NCBI GenBank assembly: GCA_046331625.1
Contig: JAXLQL010000017.1
Span: 1 to 64,000 of the forward strand
Direction: 5' to 3'
Length of the DNA stretch: 64,000 nucleotides
Source of the DNA: JAXLQL01 sp046331625
Lineage (GTDB): Bacteria; Acidobacteriota; Terriglobia; Bryobacterales; Bryobacteraceae
Numbering within the stretch: position 1 is the stretch's first letter; each line of letters starts with the position of its first letter. The notes under the pieces were generated by a model. It searched no databases and had not been told where the DNA came from. It saw only the letters and a list, made by a program, of their open reading frames with translations. Positions 16,011 to 26,300 of this stretch are shown here, one piece after another. The translations under genes and the position numbers were made by a program.

Positions 16011-18286
16011 AGCCGGCGCTCCTGCTCGCTCTGACGCTCGGCTCCGTCGCTGCAGCCGCCACGCGCGTGGGTTCATTCCCCGCCGAGATCCGCCATACGT
16101 ATCACGCGGCGAATTCCGCTCTTCCGTCCAACGATGTCCGTTGCGTAGCGGTGGCCGCCAAACAAGTCTTCGCCGGAACCGCAAAGGGCCTCGCAGCCCG
16201 GGAAGGGAGCGCGTGGAAAGCGATCGACAATCGTCCTGTGTCCGCCTGCGCCGTGGGAGCCGCCAACTCGCTGGTAGCCGTGACAGACTCCGGAGAAGTG
16301 CTGCGCGTCTCCTCGAGCGGAGCGCCAGCCGTCATCGCGCGCCTCCACGGAGACGCCGCCGCTCCGATCCACGCTATCGCCGAAGCGCCGCGGAGCGGCG
16401 TCTACATCGCCACCGATCGGGGCCTGTTTGACACTCGAGGGAAGCGCCATCTCAGCGGTCCCGTCTATGCGGTTGCCGTATCGCCAACCGGTGAGGTCGC
16501 AGCCGGCGCGGCCGCAGGGCTCTTCATCGCTGCGCGCGCCGAATATCCCCGCGACGGCACGCGCAGTTGGGCCCCAACTGACGTGAAAGGCGTGACGTTT
16601 GACGCATCGGGCCGGCTCGCTTTTTCCAGCCCGCAAGGTTTCGGGATCCGCCAATCGAACGGCGCGTGGACCCTGTACACCGGCGCCGAAGGGCTGCCTT
16701 TCGACGAAGCCACCACGCTCGCTGCGGGCGAAGCGGCAACCGTGTTCTGGCTGGGAACCACCCGCGGAGCCATCCGCTACGATGGCCGCCAGTGGGCCTA
16801 CCGCCAGGGGCTGCGCTGGCTTCCCGATGACAACGTGCGCGCCATCGCCGTTGCCTTCGATGGTACAGCGTGGTTCGCTACGGCCAAAGGCGTGGGCCGC
16901 ATCGAGCGCCGTCCGATGCAACTCAGCGAGAAAGCGCGCCTCTATGAAGACGCCATCGACGCTCGCCACCGCCGTACGCCATTCGAATACGTGCACTCCG
17001 TGGAACTCGCCGCACCGGGCGACCTCAGCCAGTTCCGCCAAACCGATAGCGACAACGACGGGCTGTGGACGAGCATGTACGGCGCCGGCGAATGCTACGC
17101 CTATGCCGCTACCAAAGATCCGCTGGCGCGCCGCCGCGCCGTGAAGGCGTTCGAAGCGCTGCGATTCCTGAGCCAAGTGACGCAGAGCGGCGAACACCCG
17201 GCGCCACCCGGGTTCCCGGCCCGCGCGATTTTGCCCACCAGCGGTCCAGACCCCAACGTTCGCGACTCGCGCGACCGAGACGTGCGCGTGCGTGCGCAGC
17301 GCGATCACCTCTGGAAGGTCCTCGCGCCGCGCTGGCCCAAGAGCGCCGACGGCAAGTGGTACTGGAAGACCGACACGAGCTCCGACGAGCTCGACGGCCA
17401 CTACTACTTCTACGCGCTCTACTACGATCTGGTGGCAGCCGGCGAAAAAGAGAAAGAGGACCTACGAACTCTAGTGCGCGCCATCACCGATCACATCCTC
17501 GAGCATGACTGGAGCCTCGTCGATTGGGACGGCACTCGCACTCGCTGGGCCGTGTTCCATCCAGCCACGCTCAACGGAGACCGTATGTGGTGGGCCGGCC
17601 GCGGACTCAACTCGCTGAGCATCCTCTCCTATCTAAAAGTCACTCACCACATCACCGGCGACGCCAAATACGAATCCGCATATCGCGGCCTCATCCGCGA
17701 CCATCACTATGACACCAACCTCATGGTGCCGAAGATTCAAGCCGGACCCGGCTCGGGCAACCAATCCGACGATGAAATGGCCTTCATGGGGTTCTATACA
17801 TTGTTGAAGTACGAGACCGATCCCGAACTACGGCAGAAGTACGCCCTCGCCCTGGCCGACTACTGGGCCATCGAGCGACTCGAACGGAACCCCTTCTTCA
17901 ACTTCGCCGCCGTAGCCAGCCTCACCGGCGCCACTTTCGATAACGCTTACGGCAAGCTTGACCTCACGCCCAAGGGCGACTGGCTGGCCGAATCGATCGA
18001 TATGCTGCAACGGCTGCCTCTCGATCGCGTCGATTGGGCCCACCGCAACAGCCACCGCAAAGACATCGTCCCGGTGCGGCTCCACATCTCCGAAGACGAA
18101 GGCCGCCCGAAGAGTGGCCACCTGCGCAATGGCAGCGTGCTCCCCGTAGACGAGCGGTACTTCGGTTACTGGAATCACAATCCGTATCAATTGGACTCGG
18201 GTGGAGCAGGCCGGTCTGAAGGTGACGGAGCGGTGTTCCTGCTGCCTTACTACATGGGCCTCTATCACGGCTACTTCGAGAACTGA
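16007..18286 (+). CDS. exported fusion of N-terminal propeller and C-terminal alpha-toroid-like domain
   Basis: A protein of 759 residues with a signal peptide (about residues 1-18). The first 300 or so residues carry repeated blades of the two-component-regulator-propeller type (VFAGTAKGLAAREGSAW, VYIATDRGLFD, VFWLGTTRGAIRYDGRQW, AWFATAKGVGRIE). The remaining 430 residues look all-helical with aromatic motifs (DSDNDGLWTSMYGAGE, DELDGHYYFYALYYDLVA, NGDRMWWAGRGLNSLSIL), resembling an (alpha/alpha)6 toroid of polysaccharide lyases or glycosidases. I cannot assign a reaction. It overlaps the aminotransferase gene by 4 bases and is followed 4 bases later by an acyltransferase-like gene, so it belongs to the amino-sugar operon. 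Confidence 0.85.
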   Translation: MKPALLLALTLGSVAAAATRVGSFPAEIRHTYHAANSALPSNDVRCVAVAAKQVFAGTAKGLAAREGSAWKAIDNRPVSACAVGAANSLVAVTDSGEVLRVSSSGAPAVIARLHGDAAAPIHAIAEAPRSGVYIATDRGLFDTRGKRHLSGPVYAVAVSPTGEVAAGAAAGLFIAARAEYPRDGTRSWAPTDVKGVTFDASGRLAFSSPQGFGIRQSNGAWTLYTGAEGLPFDEATTLAAGEAATVFWLGTTRGAIRYDGRQWAYRQGLRWLPDDNVRAIAVAFDGTAWFATAKGVGRIERRPMQLSEKARLYEDAIDARHRRTPFEYVHSVELAAPGDLSQFRQTDSDNDGLWTSMYGAGECYAYAATKDPLARRRAVKAFEALRFLSQVTQSGEHPAPPGFPARAILPTSGPDPNVRDSRDRDVRVRAQRDHLWKVLAPRWPKSADGKWYWKTDTSSDELDGHYYFYALYYDLVAAGEKEKEDLRTLVRAITDHILEHDWSLVDWDGTRTRWAVFHPATLNGDRMWWAGRGLNSLSILSYLKVTHHITGDAKYESAYRGLIRDHHYDTNLMVPKIQAGPGSGNQSDDEMAFMGFYTLLKYETDPELRQKYALALADYWAIERLERNPFFNFAAVASLTGATFDNAYGKLDLTPKGDWLAESIDMLQRLPLDRVDWAHRNSHRKDIVPVRLHISEDEGRPKSGHLRNGSVLPVDERYFGYWNHNPYQLDSGGAGRSEGDGAVFLLPYYMGLYHGYFEN

Positions 18287-18290
18287 ACCC

Positions 18291-19388
18291 ATGCCCGCCG
18301 GCCGTATCGAGTCAATGGATCAGTTCCGCGGCTACACCATGGCCGGCATGTTCCTGGTGAACTTCGTGGGCGCGTTCGCCGCCGTACATCCGCTGCTGAA
18401 GCACCACAGCACCTACAACAGCTATGCCGACACGATCATGCCGCACTTCTTCTTCGCAGTCGGCTTCACGCTCCGGCTCACGCTGCTGCGCAATATCGCT
18501 CGCGATGGCGCGGCGGCAGCCTATCGGCGGGCGGCAGCGCGATGCCTGATGCTCGTGCTGGTGGGGCTGGTGGCGTATCACCTCGATGGACGCTACAAGA
18601 CGTTCGCGGATTTGTCGGCTCTCGGCTGGCGCGGATTCTTCGCGACCGCGTTTTGGCGCAGCCCGTTTCAGGCGCTCGTGCACATCGGCGTCACCAGTCT
18701 TTGGATTCTTCCCCTGGCGGCGCAATCGGCCCGGGCTCGGATTGCGTTCGCCGTGGGCAGCGGAGCCTTGCATCTGGCGCTGTCGTATGCCTTCTGGTAC
18801 CAACTCCTTTGGGAGAAGCGCGTGATCGATGGCGGGCCGCTCGGTTTCCTCACCTGGACCATCCCGATGATCGCCGGCACCTTCGCCTACGATCTCGTCA
18901 GCCGCGATGACAACCCGCGCCGAGCGCTCGCCCCTCTGGTGCGCTGGGGACTCGGCCTGGCGCTGTTTGGCTACGCACTCTCTTGTCTCAACGCCGTGTT
19001 CAATTCGATGAAGCCAGGCGGCTTGGCTGACTGGTTGGTGGAACCTCCATTCTTCGCACCATCGCGCCCAGTGGATCTCTGGACTATGAGCCAGCGCGCC
19101 GGATCCAATTCTTATCTGTGGTTCTCCGCCGGATTCTCATTGCTGGTGTTCGCCGCCTTCGTCTGGTGGTGTGACATTCGCGGCAAGCGGTCTTCCCTGC
19201 TCCGAGTCTTTGGACTCAACCCACTCGCCGGCTATCTCTTGCATGATCTGATCAGCGACGCCGTTCGGCCGTTCGCTCCCGCCGATTCACCGCTCTATTG
19301 GGTGGTGCTCATGTTCGCGACTTACTTCGGCATCCTCTGGCTTTTCCTTTGGGGACTTGACCGCCAGAAGGTCTACATCCGGCTCTGA
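18291..19388 (+). CDS. DUF5009/heparan-alpha-glucosaminide N-acetyltransferase-like membrane protein
   Basis: A protein of 365 residues with about 9-10 membrane segments. The start RIESMDQFRGYTMAGMFLVNFVG and the following NSYADTIMPHFFFAVGFTLRL are typical of the HGSNAT/YeiB/DUF5009 group, where a buried histidine is thought to take an acetyl group from cytoplasmic acetyl-CoA and pass it to an amino sugar on the other face. The start at 18291 is 4 bases after the upstream stop. It is the last gene of the ROK operon. Acetylation of glucosamine ends before GH20 cleavage would make sense of its place here (inference). Confidence 0.85.
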   Translation: MPAGRIESMDQFRGYTMAGMFLVNFVGAFAAVHPLLKHHSTYNSYADTIMPHFFFAVGFTLRLTLLRNIARDGAAAAYRRAAARCLMLVLVGLVAYHLDGRYKTFADLSALGWRGFFATAFWRSPFQALVHIGVTSLWILPLAAQSARARIAFAVGSGALHLALSYAFWYQLLWEKRVIDGGPLGFLTWTIPMIAGTFAYDLVSRDDNPRRALAPLVRWGLGLALFGYALSCLNAVFNSMKPGGLADWLVEPPFFAPSRPVDLWTMSQRAGSNSYLWFSAGFSLLVFAAFVWWCDIRGKRSSLLRVFGLNPLAGYLLHDLISDAVRPFAPADSPLYWVVLMFATYFGILWLFLWGLDRQKVYIRL

Positions 19389-19552
19389 ACCGCGAGTAGT
19401 TCGTTGCGGAAGTCCCGCGGGTGGCACTCGAAAAGGCGGCCATCGAGGGCTTCGCCGCGCCTCGCATCTGCCCCCTGACTCCCGAAACGGGGCCCGCGCG
19501 CGCCACGAGCCGCAACACCTGCCGGCCGGTTCCGCACGGCTGACGATAGGTG

Positions 19553-19558
19553 TATACT
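19553..19558 (+). promoter_or_regulatory. possible -10 element for the second TonB receptor
   Basis: TATACT 66 bases before the receptor start at 19624. The -35 region is poor. The gap 19389-19623 otherwise shows only GC-rich sequence with no clear terminator. Confidence 0.3.
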
Positions 19559-19623
19559 CTTCACGTTAACCAGCTTCCTCGTCCGAGGTGCGGCACCAAA
19601 TTTGAAATCTGAGGGGTACAAGA

Positions 19624-22600
19624 ATGAATAGATTTGTTTCCCGGCTCGTTGCGTACGCGCTCACTTGCGCCGCGCTCGTAATCGCGCAAACTACCTCGAC
19701 CGAAGTGCTCGGAACAGTGGCGGATTCTTCCGGCGCGGTGGTACCCGGCGCCAAGGTCACGCTGCTCCGAACCCAGACCGGTGAACGCCGCGTGGCCACT
19801 TCAGACCCCAGCGGCAACTACTCGTTCCCGCTGATCGAAATCGGCGACTATACCGTCACCGTCGAAATGCAGGGCTTCAAGTCTCAGACCAAGACCGGCG
19901 TACACGTCGAATATCAGCAGAAAGCACGCGTCAACGTCCAGCTCGAAGTGGGGGCCGCAACCGAAACCGTCGAGGTGGTGGCTACCGGGGTCGAACTCAA
20001 AACCGACGATGCTTCACTCGGCTCCACCATTGATCAGAAGCGCGTGGTCGAGTTGCCGATCGTCAACCGCAACTTCGCCAGCCTCGTGGTGCTGACGCCC
20101 GGCGTGCAGTTCGGAACCCGCATGGGTCTGAGTCCCCTCTCAACAGCTGGCTCCTTCTTCCCGGGCGCGACTCAAGTCAGCGCCAACGGCCAGCGCGACG
20201 CCAATCAGCGCGTGACCCTCGATGGCGTGATCGCCAGTGAGCCGCTGGTGAACACGGTCTACTTCAACCCGTCAATCGACGCAATCGAGGAAGTGAAGGT
20301 CCACACCGGCTCCTACTCGGCCGAGTACGGCATGAACAACGGCGCCAACGTTCAGGTGGCGCTGAAGTCGGGCACCAACCAGTTTCATGGCGCCTTCTTC
20401 GAGTTCCTGCGCAACGACGCTGCCGATGCCAAAGATTACTTCCTCAACTTCCAGATTCCGGCCGGCCAGCCGCTGCAGACCAAGAATCGGCTGCGCCGCA
20501 ATCAGTTCGGAGCGTGGCTCGCGGGGCCGGTCAGGCTCCCCGGGTACAACGGCAAAGACCGCACCTTCTGGAGCTTCAATTTCGAAGGCACGCGCCAAAC
20601 GGATGAGTCGATCCGCCAAGGATTCTGGTTTCCCGCCGCCTTCCGCAACGGCGACTTCTCCGCCCTGCTGACACCGCTCATCCGCAACGGCGTCCCGGTT
20701 CGCAATCCGACGATCATCTACGACCCTACTACCGGCGAACCTTTCCGAGATGCGCAGGGGCGCATCACCAACATCATCCCTGCGAGCCGGATCAGCAAGA
20801 ACGCGCAGGCGTTTGTAAACAAGTATCTGCCGCTACCGGACTTCGCTCCGGAGGACATCCTCGACACCAACGTGATCCGCTCGGTGCCGAACATCCTTTA
20901 TCAGAATCAGTACTTCGCCCGCGTCGATCATCAATTCAGTACGCAAGACCGCATCTTCGGCCGCTTCGCCACGATGAAGGGCGACTACCAGATCAATGAC
21001 CTCAATCCCAACTTCCCGAGCGTGCAGAAGATCCAGAACTACAACGTCGCCTTCCAGCACCTGCACACGTTCAACGCCACTACGCTCAACGAATTCCGCG
21101 TCGGATTCAACAAGGTCAACAATGATCAGACCAGCCCGCGCAGCAGCACGAGCTTTGACCCCGACACGCTCGGCGTCGGGCAGTTTCGCGTGGCCGTCGA
21201 CAACAACCGCAAGTTCCGGCCCGACGAAACGGGCATCCCGCCCACCGGAATCCTCGGCGGCGATGGCGGCGCGCGCTTCGACCTCAACGGCATCTATCAG
21301 TTCTCCGACAACTTCTCGTTCATCCGTAGCTCGCACAATTTCAAGACCGGCGTGGAATTCCTGCGCTACGGCTTGGATCGCGCAGCCGCCAATGTCCCCC
21401 TCGGGAGCCTGAGTTGCTGCCCGGGCGGTTACAGCCTGGCAGGCTGGCTGATGGGCTATCCGTCCGCCACACAAACGGCCGAGGGCTTGACGTGGACCGC
21501 GCCTCGTCAGAATCGGTATGGCGCCTACTTCCAGGATGAATGGCGGGCCACGAGAAAACTCACGGTCAATATCGGAATGCGGTGGGACTACTTCTCCGTA
21601 CCGCATGACGTCAACAAGAAGTGGCGTTCACTGCGGCTCGACATCCTGACGCAAGCTTCCGATGGCCGCAACTTACCCACCGTAGTGCCGGAGCCGAACA
21701 GCGACTTTGACTTCTACAAGAAAGACAACCGTTACTTCATGCCGCGCGTCGGCATCGCTTACCGCGCGACCAACAAGTGGGTGATCCGGACCGGCGGCGG
21801 CTGGTTCGCCAACGTGCAGCAGATGAACAATATGACGATCCTCGATCTGCAGCCGCCATACTCGGGAACCTTCAGCTTCAACCAGGTGGATGACCCGGCA
21901 TTGACGCTCACCGGGACCTACGGAGGCCGCGACTATTCACAGAGCACGCGCAAGTTCCGCCCCGGCTTCCCGGTGCTCACCCTCGACAACGCTTTCCCCG
22001 GCCAGGGAACCGCGGCCGCTCGTACCAACGTGCTCGCGTTCACTCCGGACAACAAGGCGAGCAGCGTGTGGCAGTGGAGCTTCGATATCCAACGCGAGCT
22101 ACCCATGAACACCATCGTCACGATCGGCTACGTGGGGAGCAAAACGAGCCACATCGACAACACCGTCTCGAACTTCAACTCGCCCAGCCCATCGACCAAC
22201 ACCGATTTCAACAGCCGCCGCCCGTTCCAAGCCTACGTCAGCCGTGGCGAAACCAATGTGGCACGCCTGCTCGGGAATATCCGCTATCTCGACAGCTTCG
22301 CCAACTCCAACTACAACGCACTGCAGGCGCAGGTGCAGAAGCGCTATTCACATGGGTTCACCGCCGGCTTGGCGTACACGTTCGGAAAGGCGCTCGGAGA
22401 GGGATACGGCCGAAACGATCCAGCGGGCGGAGTCCAGTCTCTTTATCAGGATCCGAACAACCGGCGCGCCAATCGCGGCCGCTACGGCTTCGACGTGACT
22501 CACAACGCCATACTCAATTTCGTATGGGACGTACCGGCGTTCGCCGGATCCAAAGGCGTGACCAAGGCGGTTCTGGCCGGATGGCAGGCCAGCGGCATCG

Positions 22601-23070
22601 TGACGCTTCGAACCGGCTTCCCGTTCTCGTTGAGCGGCGGCGCGAACAACACGGGCGGTTCGCCGTTCTATCCGGACCGCGTCGGCGACGGCCGCCTGTT
22701 TGGAAACGCTACCCGGCAGGTTTGGTATGACTACGCGGCATTCCGGCGCACCGAGTGCAACATCAACAACCATCCCGAACTGTGCCACTACGGTAGCGCG
22801 GCGAGCGACGTGTTGATCACGCCGGGGCTGCATAGCTTCGACATGTCTTTCGCAAAGAACTGGGCCTTCAAACCCTTGGGCGATCGCGGTCGAATCCAGT
22901 TCCGCGCCGAGGGTTTCAATATGTTCAATACGCCGCAGTTCGGCGTACCCAACGGTCTGGGGTATGCGACCCCGGACTCGATCGTTCCCGACGCCCCGCG
23001 CGTTGGCGAGATTCGAAGCCTCCGGCAACCGATGCGTATCTTCCAATTCGGACTGAAGCTCTACTTCTAA
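19624..23070 (+). CDS. TonB-dependent receptor, Oar-like (second copy)
   Basis: A protein of 1148 residues: signal peptide to about residue 22, a carboxypeptidase-regulatory-like domain (VLGTVADSSGAVVPGAKVTL), a plug region with SYSAEYGMNNGANVQVALKSGTNQ, and a large barrel ending in an aromatic residue (QFGLKLYF). The barrel contains a cysteine pair (SLSCCPGG) and a short CNINNHPELC loop, so disulfides are possible. GAGGGG lies 9 bases before the ATG. It follows the amino-sugar operon in the same direction, but a possible -10 at 19553 suggests its own transcript. The substrate is unknown. Confidence 0.93.
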   Translation: MNRFVSRLVAYALTCAALVIAQTTSTEVLGTVADSSGAVVPGAKVTLLRTQTGERRVATSDPSGNYSFPLIEIGDYTVTVEMQGFKSQTKTGVHVEYQQKARVNVQLEVGAATETVEVVATGVELKTDDASLGSTIDQKRVVELPIVNRNFASLVVLTPGVQFGTRMGLSPLSTAGSFFPGATQVSANGQRDANQRVTLDGVIASEPLVNTVYFNPSIDAIEEVKVHTGSYSAEYGMNNGANVQVALKSGTNQFHGAFFEFLRNDAADAKDYFLNFQIPAGQPLQTKNRLRRNQFGAWLAGPVRLPGYNGKDRTFWSFNFEGTRQTDESIRQGFWFPAAFRNGDFSALLTPLIRNGVPVRNPTIIYDPTTGEPFRDAQGRITNIIPASRISKNAQAFVNKYLPLPDFAPEDILDTNVIRSVPNILYQNQYFARVDHQFSTQDRIFGRFATMKGDYQINDLNPNFPSVQKIQNYNVAFQHLHTFNATTLNEFRVGFNKVNNDQTSPRSSTSFDPDTLGVGQFRVAVDNNRKFRPDETGIPPTGILGGDGGARFDLNGIYQFSDNFSFIRSSHNFKTGVEFLRYGLDRAAANVPLGSLSCCPGGYSLAGWLMGYPSATQTAEGLTWTAPRQNRYGAYFQDEWRATRKLTVNIGMRWDYFSVPHDVNKKWRSLRLDILTQASDGRNLPTVVPEPNSDFDFYKKDNRYFMPRVGIAYRATNKWVIRTGGGWFANVQQMNNMTILDLQPPYSGTFSFNQVDDPALTLTGTYGGRDYSQSTRKFRPGFPVLTLDNAFPGQGTAAARTNVLAFTPDNKASSVWQWSFDIQRELPMNTIVTIGYVGSKTSHIDNTVSNFNSPSPSTNTDFNSRRPFQAYVSRGETNVARLLGNIRYLDSFANSNYNALQAQVQKRYSHGFTAGLAYTFGKALGEGYGRNDPAGGVQSLYQDPNNRRANRGRYGFDVTHNAILNFVWDVPAFAGSKGVTKAVLAGWQASGIVTLRTGFPFSLSGGANNTGGSPFYPDRVGDGRLFGNATRQVWYDYAAFRRTECNINNHPELCHYGSAASDVLITPGLHSFDMSFAKNWAFKPLGDRGRIQFRAEGFNMFNTPQFGVPNGLGYATPDSIVPDAPRVGEIRSLRQPMRIFQFGLKLYF

Positions 23071-23379
23071 TCGGATACCGGCCCCGTGGGGGAACTCGCG
23101 GCAGCCGCGTTGCGATTACCCCTCCGCCAAGTGCGCGGCACGCCAGGGTTGGTCTCACAGCATCCGCATCGAAGCCCGAAAGCCGGCCGAGGCCGACCAC
23201 CGGGCGACGGACTCGCGCCCGTCGTATCGTTGCGCGTCGTCGAGACGCGCTTCCCCGTGCGGGACTGCCGGACTAGGGGTGTCCCGAGGCTCCTCGGAGC
23301 GGCCCAAGCTGATACAATGACCCAAAGTCTTGGAGCGATACCAAGTGGATAATTCAGTCTGCGTTGACTAGGGGTCCTC
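23071..23379. other. intergenic gap between two TonB receptors
   Basis: 309 bases without a supported gene. It holds an imperfect GC hairpin (CGGGAC near 23260 with GTCCCG near 23280) and a -10-like TACAAT at 23313-23318, about 62 bases before the next ATG. No T-run marks a terminator for the upstream receptor. Confidence 0.4.
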
Positions 23380-26300
23380 ATGAAATCAATCAGAGTCCTT
23401 GCAGCCACGTTGGGTCTGCTGCTCGCCGCAATGCCAGCCGCATACTCGCAAATGATGTCCGGCCAAGTCACTGGCCGCCTCGTGGACGCCGCCGGAGGAG
23501 TAATCGCCGGCGCCGAGGTACGGCTTACCAACGATCTCAGCAAGCAAGCGCGTGAGTTCCGTACCGATTCGAACGGAAACTTCACCTTCACTAACGTGCC
23601 TCCCGGCAACTACAACCTCACGATTGCGCATCCCGGGTTCAAGAAGTACGAGCAGAAGGCAATCAATGTCGGCGCCGTGGAACGCGTGGCGCTGCCCGAG
23701 ATCTCGTTGCAACTCGGTGACGTGAGCACGTCCGTCGAGGTCCAGTCTTCGGCGGTGCGCGTGGCCACCGACAGCTCTGACCGTGGCGTGGGCATCAACA
23801 CAACGCAGATTCAGGATACGGTGACCAAGGGCCGCAACTTCATGATGTTGCTCAGCACGCTGCCCGGTGTCCAGGATCTCAACCAGAACGATTCGCGCGG
23901 CTGGGGCACCGGCAGCCCGACGTTGATGGGCGGTCAATCCGGACAGAAGCTATTGGTGCTCGACGGCGCCGCTTCGCAAGACTCGGGTAATCGCGACTTC
24001 GGCTACATCGCACCCAGCGTGGATGCCATCGCCGAGGTACGCGTGTTGATGGCAAACTACAACGCCGAGTATGGCGCACGCTCGGGCGGCCAGATGAACG
24101 TGATGGTCAAGAGCGGCACCAACCAGTTTCACGGCAGCGCCTACTACTTCATCCGCAATGAGGCGCTGAATGCCAACGAGTTCTTCAACAACAAGACCAA
24201 CGTGGCGCGGCCTCGCTACAAGTATCACAATGTCGGCGGCACCTTCGGCGGACCGTTCATCATCCCCGGCACCAACTTCAACAAGAGCCACAACAAGCTC
24301 TTCTGGTTCTTCTCCTACGACTACTTGTACACCAAGAACGTCACCGCGCCGAACCGCTACACCATGCCCACCGCGCTCGAGCGAGCAGGCGACTTCTCGG
24401 CCACCACGACAACCACCGGAGCGGTGATTCCGATCCGTGATCCGTTGGCTGGCGCACCGTTCGCGGGCAACCGAGTCCCTGCCTCGCGCATTGATCGCAC
24501 CGGCTTGGCGATGATGAACCTGTTCCCGTTGCCGAACACCACTGACCCCACCGGGCAGCGCCAATACAACGCTGAGTTCGTCAATCCATTCCAACAGCCG
24601 CGGCATGACCGCATTCTGCGCGTCGACTACCCGATGAGCTCCAAAGCCAACATGTACGTTCGCCTGCTGCAGGACTACACGGGCAACGACGGTTACGGCC
24701 AGATCCTTGGCGCGCTTGGCGACGGCTGGCGCCAGTTCCCGCACGGCTACGACATTCCCTCGGCCGGCGCCGTTGCTTCCTTGATTTACACGTTCAAACC
24801 GAACCTGATCTCGGAAACGATGTGGGGCATCACTCGCGGCCATCAGATCAACACGCCCACCGATCAGAACCTCTACAACAACAGCCTGCTGCCATTCAAA
24901 GACGCGCAGGGCAACACGATCAACTTGCCCCGTTTGTTCCCGGGTTCGAATACGCTGAACCTGCGCCCGCAGATCAACTTCGGCTTCCCATCCGGATTCA
25001 CCGCTCAGTCCCAGGGACTGGGCGTGCCAAATGCTCCCTCCTACGGGTTTGATAGCCGCTGGCCGTTCGACGGCACCGACCAGGTGCAGACCGTCAGCTC
25101 GAACCTCACCTGGATCCACGGCGCTCACAACGTGAAGGGCGGCGTGTACCTCGAAAAAATGGCGCGCAACGTCAGCGTCTACTCCACGTACAATACGGCC
25201 GGCTCTTACTACTTCGGCTCCGATACGTCGAGCCCGGTGGACACGGGTTACCCGTACTCGAACCTCCTGACCGGCGGCTTCTTCTCCTACGGTGAAGACA
25301 GCCTGAAGCAGATCAATCACGCGCGGTACACGCAGTTCGATTGGTTCCTCCAAGACACCTGGAAGGTGAGCCGCCGCCTCACGCTCGATCTCGGCATGCG
25401 GTTCCAGTGGATGGGCTCCTTGCACACCGCGGGCCAACGCCTCGGTTTGTTCAACGAGTCACTGTTCAGCGCGAGCAAGGCGGGACAGCCGCTGTTTCCG
25501 GCCCTCCAGAACGGCCAGAAGGTCGCCGTGAATCCGGTGACGGGCACGGTTTATCCGTACGTACGGCAGGGTACCTTTGACCCCGCCAGCTACTCGGGCA
25601 ACCCGTTCAGCGGCGTGAAGGACTACACCGGGAACTTCTGGAAGGCACCGCCGATCACGCTGGGGCCGCGCATCGGTTTCGCGTTTGATCCGTTCGCCAA
25701 CGGCAAGACCGCGATCCGCGGTGGCTTCGGCATCTTCTATGACCGCGCCGCCACTGTCGATTACATCGGCGCCCTGGGCGTCGGCCGCGGTCCTCTGGCC
25801 GCTCCTCCGAACTTCCTCGCCCCGACCATTCTGAACTCGTCGTTCTCAGCGCTGGCGGGCTCCACGGCGCTGCTGACTCCCCAGGATATTCAAGGCGGCG
25901 CGGAGACGCACTTGGCTCCCACCACCTATAACTGGAGCTTCGGCATCCAGCGCGAGATCCCGTGGGGCATGGTGTTCGATATCGCCTATGTTGCCAACAC
26001 CTACAAGCACGGCTTCAATTCCGCGCCGAATGGCTTGGAACTGAATGCAGTTCCCCCGTTCACCACGTGGACGCCTCAGGGTGGAACCACCCAGCGCTTT
26101 ATCGATCCCACCAGTTCGAGCGGCGCACTGTACTCCACCAACCTCATCCGCTCTCAGATCGGGTTCAAGGGCATCGGCCAGATTCCGCTGTTCGTCAACA
26201 ACGGCACGTCGAGCTACAACTCGCTGCAGGTGCAGTTGAATCGCCGCATCATGCGGAAGGTCACCTGGAGCGCCAACTACACCTGGTCGAAGACGCTGCT

